Positions 15,749 through 22,264 of a DNA stretch of 22,333 bases are shown in pieces. The notes beneath the pieces were generated by a model that saw only the letters and a program-made list of their open reading frames with translations, searched no databases and had not been told where the DNA came from. Source of the stretch: CAZDML01 sp964506645 (GTDB lineage Bacteria; Elusimicrobiota; Elusimicrobia; 2-01-FULL-59-12); assembly GCA_964506645.1 (NCBI GenBank), contig CAZDML010000022.1, positions 1 through 22,333 of the forward strand. The letters run 5' to 3'. Position numbers and translations under genes: made by a program. Position 1 is the stretch's first letter. Each line of letters opens with the position of its first letter.

Positions 15749-16429
15749 TTACTCGGGCTTCGGAAGGCGTTCGTTTTGGGTATTAATAAATTCTTCAATC
15801 GCTTTGACGGTACGGACACACCCGCGGTTAGCAATCTCCAACATTGATTTGGCTTCTTCATCCACATCGCCGACCACCCCACCGAGAACCATACCGAGGG
15901 ACCCCTGGACCGCCGAGAGGGGGGTTCGTAAATCGTGATTAAACTGCGGCAGAAACTTCAGCGTCCACTCGTAGAGGCGAACATAGGCCGAGAGCACCGC
16001 ACACAAGGTCGCTGCACGGCGCAGCGGCTCATCGAATTTGGAGAAATCTTTTTTCGCCGAGAAAGGTCCCAGCACCAGGACTCCGAGCACACGGCTCTGG
16101 CCTGCGACAGGAACAATGACGTATTTCTTGCCCTTTGAATTGCCGTTCTTATCAAATACACCTTTCAAATCTTTTTCCCAAGGCTGATTCTCCGTCGTCA
16201 CAATACGGTTGGAAGCCATACATTCCGAAACGACTCCATCGCCCTGTCGAATCATGCCCCGTTTGGCAACAGCTGGAGGGAGGCCATCGCTGGCACGTAC
16301 GCGCAAATCTCCGTGGTCATCGAGTTGAAAAAAGACGCAAACAGCCGACTCCCAGCTCTGACGAATCATTCGCACCGTCATCACGAGTGTCTGGTCGATA
16401 TTAAAATTCATCTTCTTGATCTTCGCCAT
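15749..16429 (-). CDS. GAF-HisKA protein lacking the kinase ATPase domain
   Basis: A 226-residue soluble protein. Residues about 10-155 look like a GAF sensor domain (hydrophobic strands VCVFFQLDD and YVIVPVAGQSRVLGVLVLGP). Residues about 155-215 form a HisKA dimerisation helix pair with the H-box FNHDLRTPLSAVQG, His165 being the expected phospho-acceptor. The protein then ends at NERLPKPE with no N, G1, F or G2 boxes, so it cannot bind ATP in the usual way. The stop is followed by the terminator/palindrome, which suggests a designed end rather than a random break. It lies 6 nt downstream of a CheY-like gene in the same direction. It may be a phosphotransfer or docking protein fed by a distant kinase, or a remnant of a larger kinase. 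Confidence 0.85.
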   Translation of the reverse strand: MAKIKKMNFNIDQTLVMTVRMIRQSWESAVCVFFQLDDHGDLRVRASDGLPPAVAKRGMIRQGDGVVSECMASNRIVTTENQPWEKDLKGVFDKNGNSKGKKYVIVPVAGQSRVLGVLVLGPFSAKKDFSKFDEPLRRAATLCAVLSAYVRLYEWTLKFLPQFNHDLRTPLSAVQGSLGMVLGGVVGDVDEEAKSMLEIANRGCVRTVKAIEEFINTQNERLPKPE

Positions 16430-16435
16430 AAAGCC

Positions 16436-16822
16436 CTATCCCCCAATCGCTGTCCCCACAGGGGACAAGAGCGAATTGATTTGTGGTACCAGTGTCATTG
16501 GATCAAAAGGTTTAGAAAGGTATCCCAGGGCTCCGAGCGTAATGACTTCCTGGGCTTCATTGGGCATCGCACGCGCGGTTAAGAAAATAACAGGAATATC
16601 CTTGGTATCCGGGTTCTCTTTAAGCGCCTTGATGATGTCCAACCCACTCATATCTGGAAGCATCATATCGAGCAAAATAAAGTCTGGGTGGTTTTCTTTG
16701 GCGGAAGGAACAACCGGAGCCCCTTCTCCCACCACGACAACGTCACATTTGCCCAGACGGGTTAAAACCATCTTTAAAACGATCTGAATGTCGGCGTCGT
16801 CTTCAACTACCAATACCTTCAA
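16436..16822 (-). CDS. CheY-like single-domain response regulator, TTG start
   Basis: A 128-residue receiver domain: VEDDADI (6-12), phospho-acceptor Asp52 in ILLDMMLPDMSG, Thr82 in FLTARA, Lys104 in YLSKPFDPMTL. All active-site residues are present. The start codon is TTG, supported by a strong GGGAGG ribosome site 5 nt upstream and by exact agreement of MKVLVVEDD with family N-termini. The GAF-HisKA gene follows after 6 nt, so the two are co-expressed and probably interact. About 25 residues after the last helix (NSLLSPVGTAIGG) carry no output domain. Confidence 0.93.
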   Translation of the reverse strand: MKVLVVEDDADIQIVLKMVLTRLGKCDVVVVGEGAPVVPSAKENHPDFILLDMMLPDMSGLDIIKALKENPDTKDIPVIFLTARAMPNEAQEVITLGALGYLSKPFDPMTLVPQINSLLSPVGTAIGG

Positions 16823-16827
16823 AACAG

Positions 16828-16833
16828 CCTCCC
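16828..16833 (-). promoter_or_regulatory. Ribosome binding site fixing the TTG start of the receiver gene
   Basis: GGGAGG on the minus strand, 5 nt before TTG at 16822. No ATG or GTG in frame gives a better N-terminus, so this site decides the start. Confidence 0.75.
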
Positions 16834-16873
16834 GTAGTCAGAACCTGTTGGTGCTGTTTAGCCTGAAAAATGC

Positions 16874-16905
16874 AAAAAAACAAGGACTTTTTGATGGCTG
16901 TCTTG
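16874..16905 (-). terminator. Candidate terminator after the PilX-like gene
   Basis: On the minus strand, CAAGAC (16905-16900) pairs with GTCCTTG (16887-16881) with one bulged base. The loop is 12 nt, followed by seven T's (16880-16874). It is 4 nt beyond the stop of the PilX-like gene and would close the surface cluster. The stem is short, so strength is uncertain. A weak promoter-like pair TTGTTT/TAAACA (16883-16855, 17 bp spacing) overlaps its tail and could serve the receiver gene downstream. Confidence 0.45.
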
Positions 16906-16908
16906 GAA

Positions 16909-18324
16909 CTACCGAGGGGGGAGATCAATGACACTATTGCGAACTAGAATCAAGCTAGACATCGATACCCGGTGGTTAATCTCATCGTCGTAATAGATCC
17001 GCAAGGCATTTCCGCTGGTCACAGTTAATGCAGAGGTCCCGCTGGTCGGACTATCCCCCACACGAACGCTCCCGGCAATCACACGGCTAGGGGGATATCC
17101 GCCATCCGTATGCCCCCCATTAACCGTTAAGTCGCCTTGCACATACAAAAACCCTCGGAAATCGATGTATGTTTCGTTGGGAGGAGTACAGGTGCCTGAC
17201 CCATCGCTGTTGGTCATCGATGTTGAGCAGGGGAATGTGGTGGAATTCGGATATTCCAATCGCGCCGTCGGTGGAACACGTAAAGTGAAGATCTGACCGT
17301 TGTTGACGTTTCCTGAAAACGTCATGCTGCCTGTGACCACCAGTGCGTTGATATCCAGAGCAAGAGCCCCATCGACAATGGCATCTCCCTGAATAAAAAT
17401 GACGGCTGTCGAGTTGCTCAAGGTAAATCCGGATGTCAAATGCGCGGGTCCACCACTTGCGAGACAATAGCCGCCACTCAATGTCGTGCAACCTGTTAAG
17501 GAAGCGCCCCCAAGCGAAGTCGTCATCGCAGAACTTTGATAGACAGCCGTATTGACACCCAATGGAAGTGTCGTCATGGTCGTCCCTAAATATCCCCAAT
17601 AAAACGCATTATCGGTGGTGGGGGGTGGTGTTGGAGAGTAAATCTTGGGGACAATCGCATCGGCAGAAAATAAACGAGGATGATTTCCAAAGGCATCTGC
17701 CGATGTACATCCAATAGCACTACAGGCTGTAGTTCCATGGAGCGTCATCGAACTATAAGAAACAATGGGTCCCCAATGGACCGTTAAGTCACCGAATCCT
17801 TCTGAAGTACCGACATGGGGATACTGTGCCAGCATCAGGGCCGCACTGGCGGCTGTTCCACTTCCTAAGCGAGCACCAATGGTCATCGGACCCAGAGCGG
17901 CTTCTACCAAACGCAGCGGACGTTTTTCACCACCCACCACACCATAGCTTTGGGCCATGACTCGAACTTCATAGGAGGTAGAGACTTTTAAATCATACGG
18001 ACTCAAATTGGAATTGCCCGTTGAACAGGCAATCGTATATTCACCGAAAGTCGCCACAAAATGGTTCGAACCGTCGTATCCAGAAGGAAAAGAAGCATGA
18101 TTCAATGCCAAGTCCCAGATACTGGGGACCCCCAGCTCCACCGTTGCAATGGAAAGCGCAGAATTGCCGATCTGAATGCCGCGCTGCTTTTTCATCGCAT
18201 AGACACTGGATTTTGTGAGGTATTGGTTTAGAAAGAGAACAACAAATAAAGAAAGACCAAGAGAAAGGAGAATGAGGAGTGAAAGAATCAGGAGCTGGCC
18301 GGATTCGCGAGAGCGATGGCGCAA
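16909..18324 (-). CDS. Large PilX-like pilus-associated surface protein
   Basis: A 471-residue protein with one N-terminal membrane helix (RESGQLLILSLLILLSLGLS onwards, residues 7-33). The basic leader plus ESGQ before a long hydrophobic helix resembles PilX/PilX-N minor pilins, but there is no Glu at position 5 and PilX proteins are usually under 250 residues. The remaining roughly 430 residues are rich in Ser, Thr and Gly with three or four Cys pairs (for example TTACSAIGCTS and GCTTLSGGYC) and repeating beta-strand stretches such as AVIFIQGDAIVDGALALDIN and VTGSMTFSGNVNNG. This is a pattern expected of an outward-facing beta-rich domain. It starts at TTG, since no other start precedes the helix. 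It lies 18 nt after the PilW-like gene and is the last gene of the cluster. Confidence 0.75.
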   Translation of the reverse strand: MRHRSRESGQLLILSLLILLSLGLSLFVVLFLNQYLTKSSVYAMKKQRGIQIGNSALSIATVELGVPSIWDLALNHASFPSGYDGSNHFVATFGEYTIACSTGNSNLSPYDLKVSTSYEVRVMAQSYGVVGGEKRPLRLVEAALGPMTIGARLGSGTAASAALMLAQYPHVGTSEGFGDLTVHWGPIVSYSSMTLHGTTACSAIGCTSADAFGNHPRLFSADAIVPKIYSPTPPPTTDNAFYWGYLGTTMTTLPLGVNTAVYQSSAMTTSLGGASLTGCTTLSGGYCLASGGPAHLTSGFTLSNSTAVIFIQGDAIVDGALALDINALVVTGSMTFSGNVNNGQIFTLRVPPTARLEYPNSTTFPCSTSMTNSDGSGTCTPPNETYIDFRGFLYVQGDLTVNGGHTDGGYPPSRVIAGSVRVGDSPTSGTSALTVTSGNALRIYYDDEINHRVSMSSLILVRNSVIDLPPR

Positions 18325-18342
18325 GACAGGACCCCCAGGCGG

Positions 18343-18888
18343 CTAATTCGCGAGCATCGTGATTCCACTGCGTTTCACCGGAATGGTCACGACATGAAGC
18401 GCATCCACTTTTTTCTGCAGTGTCAGCTTCAAATCTAAGAGACTCGGATTTTGCGCACATCCCTGCGTACAGCTCACCCCAAACTCAACCGCACGAGACG
18501 AAAGCACTTTTCGAGCAATAGGGCCTGTACCGACTTGTGTTTCCATCACCAGGTTATAGGCACTGGGGTCTGTCGGAATAGCTTCCAGAAAGTAGCTGTA
18601 CTTCGTTGAACTACTATCATTAACGACAAAATCAAATTGCGAGTAGGCCGGGCTTCCTGATTTCTGGGTAATCACAAGGGAGTAGGCCTGTCCGCGGGAA
18701 ATGAAGTGCGTCATCAGATCGGTGGCTGTTTGCGCTTCAATTTGCATGGAGCTCTTTAAGCTGTTTTGTCTTAAAACGGTGGTTAATTTTTGGAACACGA
18801 GCGTAAGGATCCCCATGAGGATGCCCGTGACCAGCACCGCAGCAATGAGCTCAATCAGTGTCACTCCCTTTTCAGAACGAAGATACAA
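18343..18888 (-). CDS. Type IV prepilin-like protein, PilW/GspJ type
   Basis: About 181 residues with a class III signal: MYLRSEKG followed by VTLIELIAAVLVTGILMGI. The Gly before the helix is the prepilin-peptidase site, and Glu falls at +5 of the mature chain, as in type IV pilins and type II pseudopilins. Start choice: an AGGAGG site at 18895-18900 lies 6 nt before TTG at 18888 and gives a short 8-residue leader. The open frame also allows an ATG at 18909, which has a poorly spaced ribosome site and overlaps the upstream gene by 10 nt. After the helix come a polar coiled stretch and a beta-rich C-terminal part with one Cys pair (VSCTQGCAQN). It resembles PilW/GspJ in position and size. It is probably inserted in the inner membrane and then in a pilus. 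Confidence 0.85.
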   Translation of the reverse strand: MYLRSEKGVTLIELIAAVLVTGILMGILTLVFQKLTTVLRQNSLKSSMQIEAQTATDLMTHFISRGQAYSLVITQKSGSPAYSQFDFVVNDSSSTKYSYFLEAIPTDPSAYNLVMETQVGTGPIARKVLSSRAVEFGVSCTQGCAQNPSLLDLKLTLQKKVDALHVVTIPVKRSGITMLAN

Positions 18889-18894
18889 AGGACC

Positions 18895-18900
18895 CCTCCT
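18895..18900 (-). promoter_or_regulatory. Ribosome binding site for the prepilin-like gene
   Basis: AGGAGG on the minus strand, overlapping the TGA stop of the preceding gene and 6 nt before TTG at 18888. This favours the TTG start over the ATG at 18909. Confidence 0.6.
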
Positions 18901-20300
18901 CACAGACATGACGCGGTATAGGTCTCCTGCGGCTTTAAGCTGGGAATGCTTTGATCTGTCGGCATATTCCCCACGGGCGACGAAGGATTAAACAGATACA
19001 AATGATTCGCAACACCCGGCGTAATCGTCATGGTAATCACACCATCCGGAGACATCGAAGCCGTTCGAATTAAAGTCCCCGACCCTTTTTTGCCTTTAAT
19101 GATAGGGAGTGACCCCAGGGCAGACTGTGACACAACCGCCATACGCGGGGTGGATGTCGGGCAATTCACAACCAGAGTCGCAGGAACACCTCCGACATAC
19201 ACCGGGTTCGCCGTCTTGGGTGTCACATTCACGGTCACATTCGTATTTGGTGAAGAAGGGAAATAGGCAGTCTTACTTTCCGGGACCACATGAATATGAT
19301 ATTGAGCAGACAACACGACATTGAAACTATATAAACCATTGGAATCTGTGACGCTGGCCCCCATAAATCGCCCCGATTGATCGTAAAGCTCAACACCGAT
19401 ATTGCTCAACCCAAGCGTATGGTCATCCGCGTCGTATACATAGCCATTGAGCTGAGCATTGGTGGTGCCGCCTGTTCCAGGAATACCTTGCGGCGTCACC
19501 ATGACAGCAGCGGGGTTATGGGATCCATCAAATTGATACGTCCCTGTTCCAGATAGATTTAAGTCCACGGAAGTGGGCGTCGTATAGGCCGGGTTATAAA
19601 AGACGGAAACAGAATTATTGACTGCCACGCGGATACTCCCATTCGTCGGGATTAGAATATTGAACTGTCCCAGACTCAATCCCCCGACATTTCCTGTCGA
19701 GGAAATCTTTTCAAATGAGGAAAACTGCGGGTCCGCAGACAAATCTGTCACGCGGATGGGGATAGCCCCTACAGGATTCCCCAAGTTATCAACCACAGTC
19801 CCAGTTATGAAATAGTGTGGACTCTTCGTATCAATCACCATATACGGCGTGTAGGAGTTCGGGGTCTTATTCGGAACCCCCGCAGGGCGATAATCTGGGA
19901 ATGCACTATACGGCCCGGGAACGGTCAAGTTAGGGGAAGGAACGGTTTGATCGGATGCAGGTTCTGCCGTGTCACAAGGAGCAGTGCCGGGGCAGGCACG
20001 GGGCGGTGCTGGCAACGTATAGGGTGTAGGACTCACCATGGGGTTTGGGATTGCCGACATCAAGAGTGTCCATGCTGAGCGGTCCTGAACAGCCACTTTC
20101 GACATGCTACTCGAGTACACACCCCCATAAATAGAGTCATTCGATACCGCGAAGAGACTCCACGCGAGATTCGGCGGAGGGGTCAGAGTATTCGCAAAAA
20201 AGGAAAACGTGTTCGCATCCATGCTGTTGGGCCCCATCACATAAGGGACAACAGCCATATCCGTTTTACGGTGATCCGTATAGGCAAGCATTTCCGTCAG
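18900..20300 (-). CDS. Secreted beta-domain protein, C-terminal part (gap at its 5' end)
   Basis: About 466 residues from the gap to the stop, beginning LTEMLAYTDHRKTDMAVVPY. No start codon or signal peptide fits on this side, so it is most likely the C-terminal part of the gene on the other side of the N gap. The sequence is Pro/Thr-rich around PTPYTLPAPPRACPG. Then come two beta-sandwich repeats of the carboxypeptidase-regulatory/SdrD-B type: one around FITGTVVDNLGNPVGAIPIR, a second with GYVYDADDHTLGLSNIGVEL followed by TDSNGLYSFNV. Such domains stiffen surface adhesins and secreted enzymes. It ends with a Cys (ASCL). It is followed at once by the prepilin-like gene. No enzyme motif is seen. 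Confidence 0.75.
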   Translation of the reverse strand: MTEMLAYTDHRKTDMAVVPYVMGPNSMDANTFSFFANTLTPPPNLAWSLFAVSNDSIYGGVYSSSMSKVAVQDRSAWTLLMSAIPNPMVSPTPYTLPAPPRACPGTAPCDTAEPASDQTVPSPNLTVPGPYSAFPDYRPAGVPNKTPNSYTPYMVIDTKSPHYFITGTVVDNLGNPVGAIPIRVTDLSADPQFSSFEKISSTGNVGGLSLGQFNILIPTNGSIRVAVNNSVSVFYNPAYTTPTSVDLNLSGTGTYQFDGSHNPAAVMVTPQGIPGTGGTTNAQLNGYVYDADDHTLGLSNIGVELYDQSGRFMGASVTDSNGLYSFNVVLSAQYHIHVVPESKTAYFPSSPNTNVTVNVTPKTANPVYVGGVPATLVVNCPTSTPRMAVVSQSALGSLPIIKGKKGSGTLIRTASMSPDGVITMTITPGVANHLYLFNPSSPVGNMPTDQSIPSLKPQETYTASCL

Positions 20301-20310
20301 NNNNNNNNNN
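20301..20310. other. Assembly gap (10 N)
   Basis: Ten undetermined bases. The open frames on either side are in different phases: one leftover base before the gap, whole codons after it. If the two halves are one gene the true gap must be 2 modulo 3 in length, so the 10-base placeholder is not the real size. Confidence 0.95.
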
Positions 20311-20962
20311 ATTGAACCCATAAATTGGCCATGGGATATCCCGTACGAGCGAAATTACTAAAATTAAGTGAATTAAATGGTTTAAAGTTGGCCAAGGTAG
20401 CGCTCGGATCTACTGCCGAGGACCAATTACCGAAGTTATGCGCATTATCATGGGTCTGATAATTCGTCATCCAACCATAAGGAAGCGGAGACATCAGCGA
20501 CTGAACAGGCCCCGGATTTCCATTCATCCCTGTATGTTCTGTTCCTTCGCGGCGATCCGCTCGGATGATGGCAGAAAATTTTTTGCCAGGGTCGCACTGC
20601 CCTCCCCCTATGGATGAACTCGATGAGTTGCTCGATGAACTCGAACTGGAAGAAGAGCTCGACGAGGAGCTACTGCTCGAAGAGGAACTACTACTCGAAC
20701 TCGAAGAAGAGCTGGAACTACACGGCGTGGTACAGCAGAACGCAGACGCATATATCTGACAACCCGTCGAACATCCGATAGGATTGCCTACTTCATAGCA
20801 CCAGACAGGCTGTGGATTACAGGTTCCATTATCACTCAAACATGCATATCCCGGACATTGGGCTGCGCAGGCAAATAGCTCCGTCGACGAAAAAACACCC
20901 AGACTCACGATCATCGAGAGTTTAATGAAAAAAATTCGGAGGTTTTTGTTCATTGAATTCAT
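20311..20962 (-). CDS. Secreted Cys-rich protein with poly-Ser linker, N-terminal part (broken by gap)
   Basis: About 217 residues before the gap. A signal peptide (KNLRIFFIKLSMIVSLGVFS) ends near ELFACA. A compact Cys-rich module of 10 Cys in about 50 residues follows (CAAQCPGYAC to FCCTTPC). Then comes a linker of 30 Ser, one Asn and 5 Ser, then a new region (CDPGKKFSAIIRADRREGTE and LPYGWMTNYQTHDNAHNFG) that runs into the gap at NLWVQ. The Cys module probably forms disulfides outside the cell. Starts at 20962 (MNSMNK) or 20953 (MNK) are both possible, and neither has a clear ribosome site. Only 3 nt separate it from the upstream Cys/Ser-rich gene. It is very likely one gene with the fragment beyond the gap, about 690 residues in total. 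Confidence 0.8.
20612..20719 (-). repeat. Serine tract: 35 Ser and 1 Asn in 36 codons
   Basis: All 36 codons are Ser except one AAC. All six Ser codons (AGT, AGC, TCT, TCC, TCA, TCG) are mixed, so the amino acid rather than the DNA repeat is being kept. It probably acts as a flexible, possibly glycosylated linker between the Cys-rich module and the following domain. Confidence 0.95.
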
Positions 20963-20965
20963 AAA

Positions 20966-21646
20966 TTAATCAATCACAAACTGGTTCAGACACCCATGAC
21001 ATGAATAGATACAAGTTCCGTTAAAACACATACCTGTCGGATCTGATGGATTCGGATTTCCATTTTGGTCGCATGGACAGCATCCAGGTGCCTGACAATC
21101 CGCGTTTACGGAACACGATTGTGCCGAAGGACAGCCGTTGCCCGTTGTTCTTGAAGAATTGGACGCGCTGGCACTGGCAGCGCTCGAAAAACTCATGGCA
21201 CTCGAAGCACTCATTGCGCTTATCGCGCTCATCGCGCTAGACGCTGCGCTCGTTGCGCTAGAAGAGGACCATGCCGTACAACCGCAAGGCTCCGTTCCTG
21301 GCACAAAACAACCGCCATCACAACACAGTTGATTGGAAGGGCATCCACTAATTCGGCAATCACTGGATGCGCTCGAGCTGCTGCTCGAGCTGCTCCCACT
21401 GCATTGTCCAGGGAGGGAACACACGTTATTCGCGCAACACCCTGTATGGCACTGCGTTCCATCCGTACAAATATTGCCGGTACATCGGTTGCCGCATGCT
21501 CCGTCACAGCAGCTTCCGCCATCCGAAATATCGACGCCTGTAACAGCACAACATTTGGCCCATGCCTGGGTTGGCATCAAACCAACCTGTGCAATCACAC
21601 ACATTAAAATTACTATCTCTGAGAATGTCTGCCGTTTCTTAACCAT
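20966..21646 (-). CDS. Secreted Cys/Ser-rich protein with three disulfide-type modules
   Basis: 226 residues: signal peptide MVKKRQTFSEIVILMCVIAQ ending PTQAWA-K (AxA site), then three Cys-rich blocks with 12, 7 and 10 Cys. They are separated by a Ser linker (SGSSSSSSSSASSD) and a Ser-Ala-X linker built from a 9-bp DNA repeat. The Cys pattern (GSCCDGACGNRC, NQLCCDGGC, GCCPCDQNG) resembles small eukaryote-like knotted domains such as those with CC and CxxxC spacing; no named family is recognised. A GGAG ribosome site precedes the ATG at 21646. The gene lies 12 nt after the upstream gene and 3 nt before the poly-Ser gene. It is presumably exported and oxidised outside the cytoplasm. No catalytic residues are seen. 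Confidence 0.8.
   Translation of the reverse strand: MVKKRQTFSEIVILMCVIAQVGLMPTQAWAKCCAVTGVDISDGGSCCDGACGNRCTGNICTDGTQCHTGCCANNVCSLPGQCSGSSSSSSSSASSDCRISGCPSNQLCCDGGCFVPGTEPCGCTAWSSSSATSAASSAMSAISAMSASSAMSFSSAASASASNSSRTTGNGCPSAQSCSVNADCQAPGCCPCDQNGNPNPSDPTGMCFNGTCIYSCHGCLNQFVID
21183..21245 (-). repeat. Degenerate 9-bp tandem repeat coding Ser-Ala-X
   Basis: Seven consecutive 9-mers on the plus strand begin CTC, CTT or CTA, for example CTCATTGCG, CTTATCGCG, CTCATCGCG. On the minus strand they encode SAM/SAI/SAS units within the secreted Cys/Ser-rich protein. Confidence 0.85.
21371..21394 (-). repeat. Perfect 12-bp tandem duplication in Ser linker
   Basis: GCTCGAGCTGCT occurs twice back to back on the plus strand, coding eight Ser on the minus strand. 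Unlike the mixed-codon tract in the neighbouring gene, this looks like a recent duplication. Confidence 0.9.
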
Positions 21647-21658
21647 AAACTCGCTCCA

Positions 21659-22264
21659 TTAATAGGTACAGGTTTCTGGTGTTCCCCAATCACCTGGAAT
21701 CGGATTGCCTGCCGATCCTTTACGCACAGGGGGAACGCCCGATGCACTCTCAATGCCGACCACATCGCTCAAAGCAAAGGCGACTCCGGGTCGATTGACC
21801 GTATCGGAATACACTTCCACGGCCGAAGGGATCGTAGCTGAAGCCAATAAAAGATCATATTGCGAAACATCGTAACTGACATCAGGATAGACAGGATTCG
21901 GATTGGTCGAACGATCCCACGGGGCGTTACTCCCACTCGCTGGAATGCCCTCAATAAGGAAGTAACCGCCCGCCGGAATCATTTTGCTCGAACATGCCAC
22001 TACGGAGTTATCTACGGGGTTATGACATACGAGCGATGCGGAAGCGGCTCCTCGAGGATAAATTTTGCCGTCCACCCCATTAACAATGGCACGAGGGGAT
22101 ACAGAATCATCATCGTAGTAATACACCTTAATTTGATTAAAAGCGATTGCACTTTGTGTGGGGTTGGCAAGCACAACCAGCTCGTTAGGGATATTGATAC
22201 ACCCAGAACAGATAGGAGCCTGGCACGCACATTGCCAGGCCCGTTCGGTATCGCGAACAATCAT
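21659..22264 (-). CDS. Possible lamin-tail-like secreted protein, 5' end uncertain
   Basis: About 201 residues from ATG at 22264; the frame is closed upstream by TAG at 22319-22321. No ribosome site or signal peptide is visible at this start, so the true N-terminus may be elsewhere (for example after a frameshift, or another start lost to sequence error). A four-Cys cluster (QCACQAPICSGC) leads into NELVVLANPTQSAIAFNQIK and a later IPAGGYFLIEG, arranged like lamin tail domains, which are beta sandwiches found in many surface proteins. This family call is tentative. The C-terminus ends GTPETCTY. It is followed after 12 nt by the Cys/Ser-rich gene, so it is probably in the same transcript. Confidence 0.6.
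   Translation of the reverse strand: MIVRDTERAWQCACQAPICSGCINIPNELVVLANPTQSAIAFNQIKVYYYDDDSVSPRAIVNGVDGKIYPRGAASASLVCHNPVDNSVVACSSKMIPAGGYFLIEGIPASGSNAPWDRSTNPNPVYPDVSYDVSQYDLLLASATIPSAVEVYSDTVNRPGVAFALSDVVGIESASGVPPVRKGSAGNPIPGDWGTPETCTY

Noticed and set aside
16855..16883. TTGTTT/TAAACA pair with 17-bp spacing as a promoter for the receiver gene (minus strand)
   Set aside because: Each box matches only 3 of 6 consensus bases and overlaps the T-run of the candidate terminator, so it was not listed as a feature.
20565..20759. Plus-strand open frame rich in Asp, Glu and Leu
   Set aside because: It is the complement of the poly-Ser tract: complements of Ser codons in that phase read as Glu, Asp and Leu. 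It has no ribosome site and no domain.
21183..21245. Possible CRISPR-like short repeats
   Set aside because: Units are 9 bp, contiguous and without spacers, and they follow codon phase inside a coding frame. No CRISPR array or cas gene is seen anywhere.
21138..21332. Plus-strand Ala/Leu/Ile-rich open frame (LMALEALIALIALIAL) resembling a membrane helix
   Set aside because: It is antisense to the Ser-Ala-X repeat of the secreted Cys/Ser-rich protein, and the hydrophobicity comes from the repeat itself.
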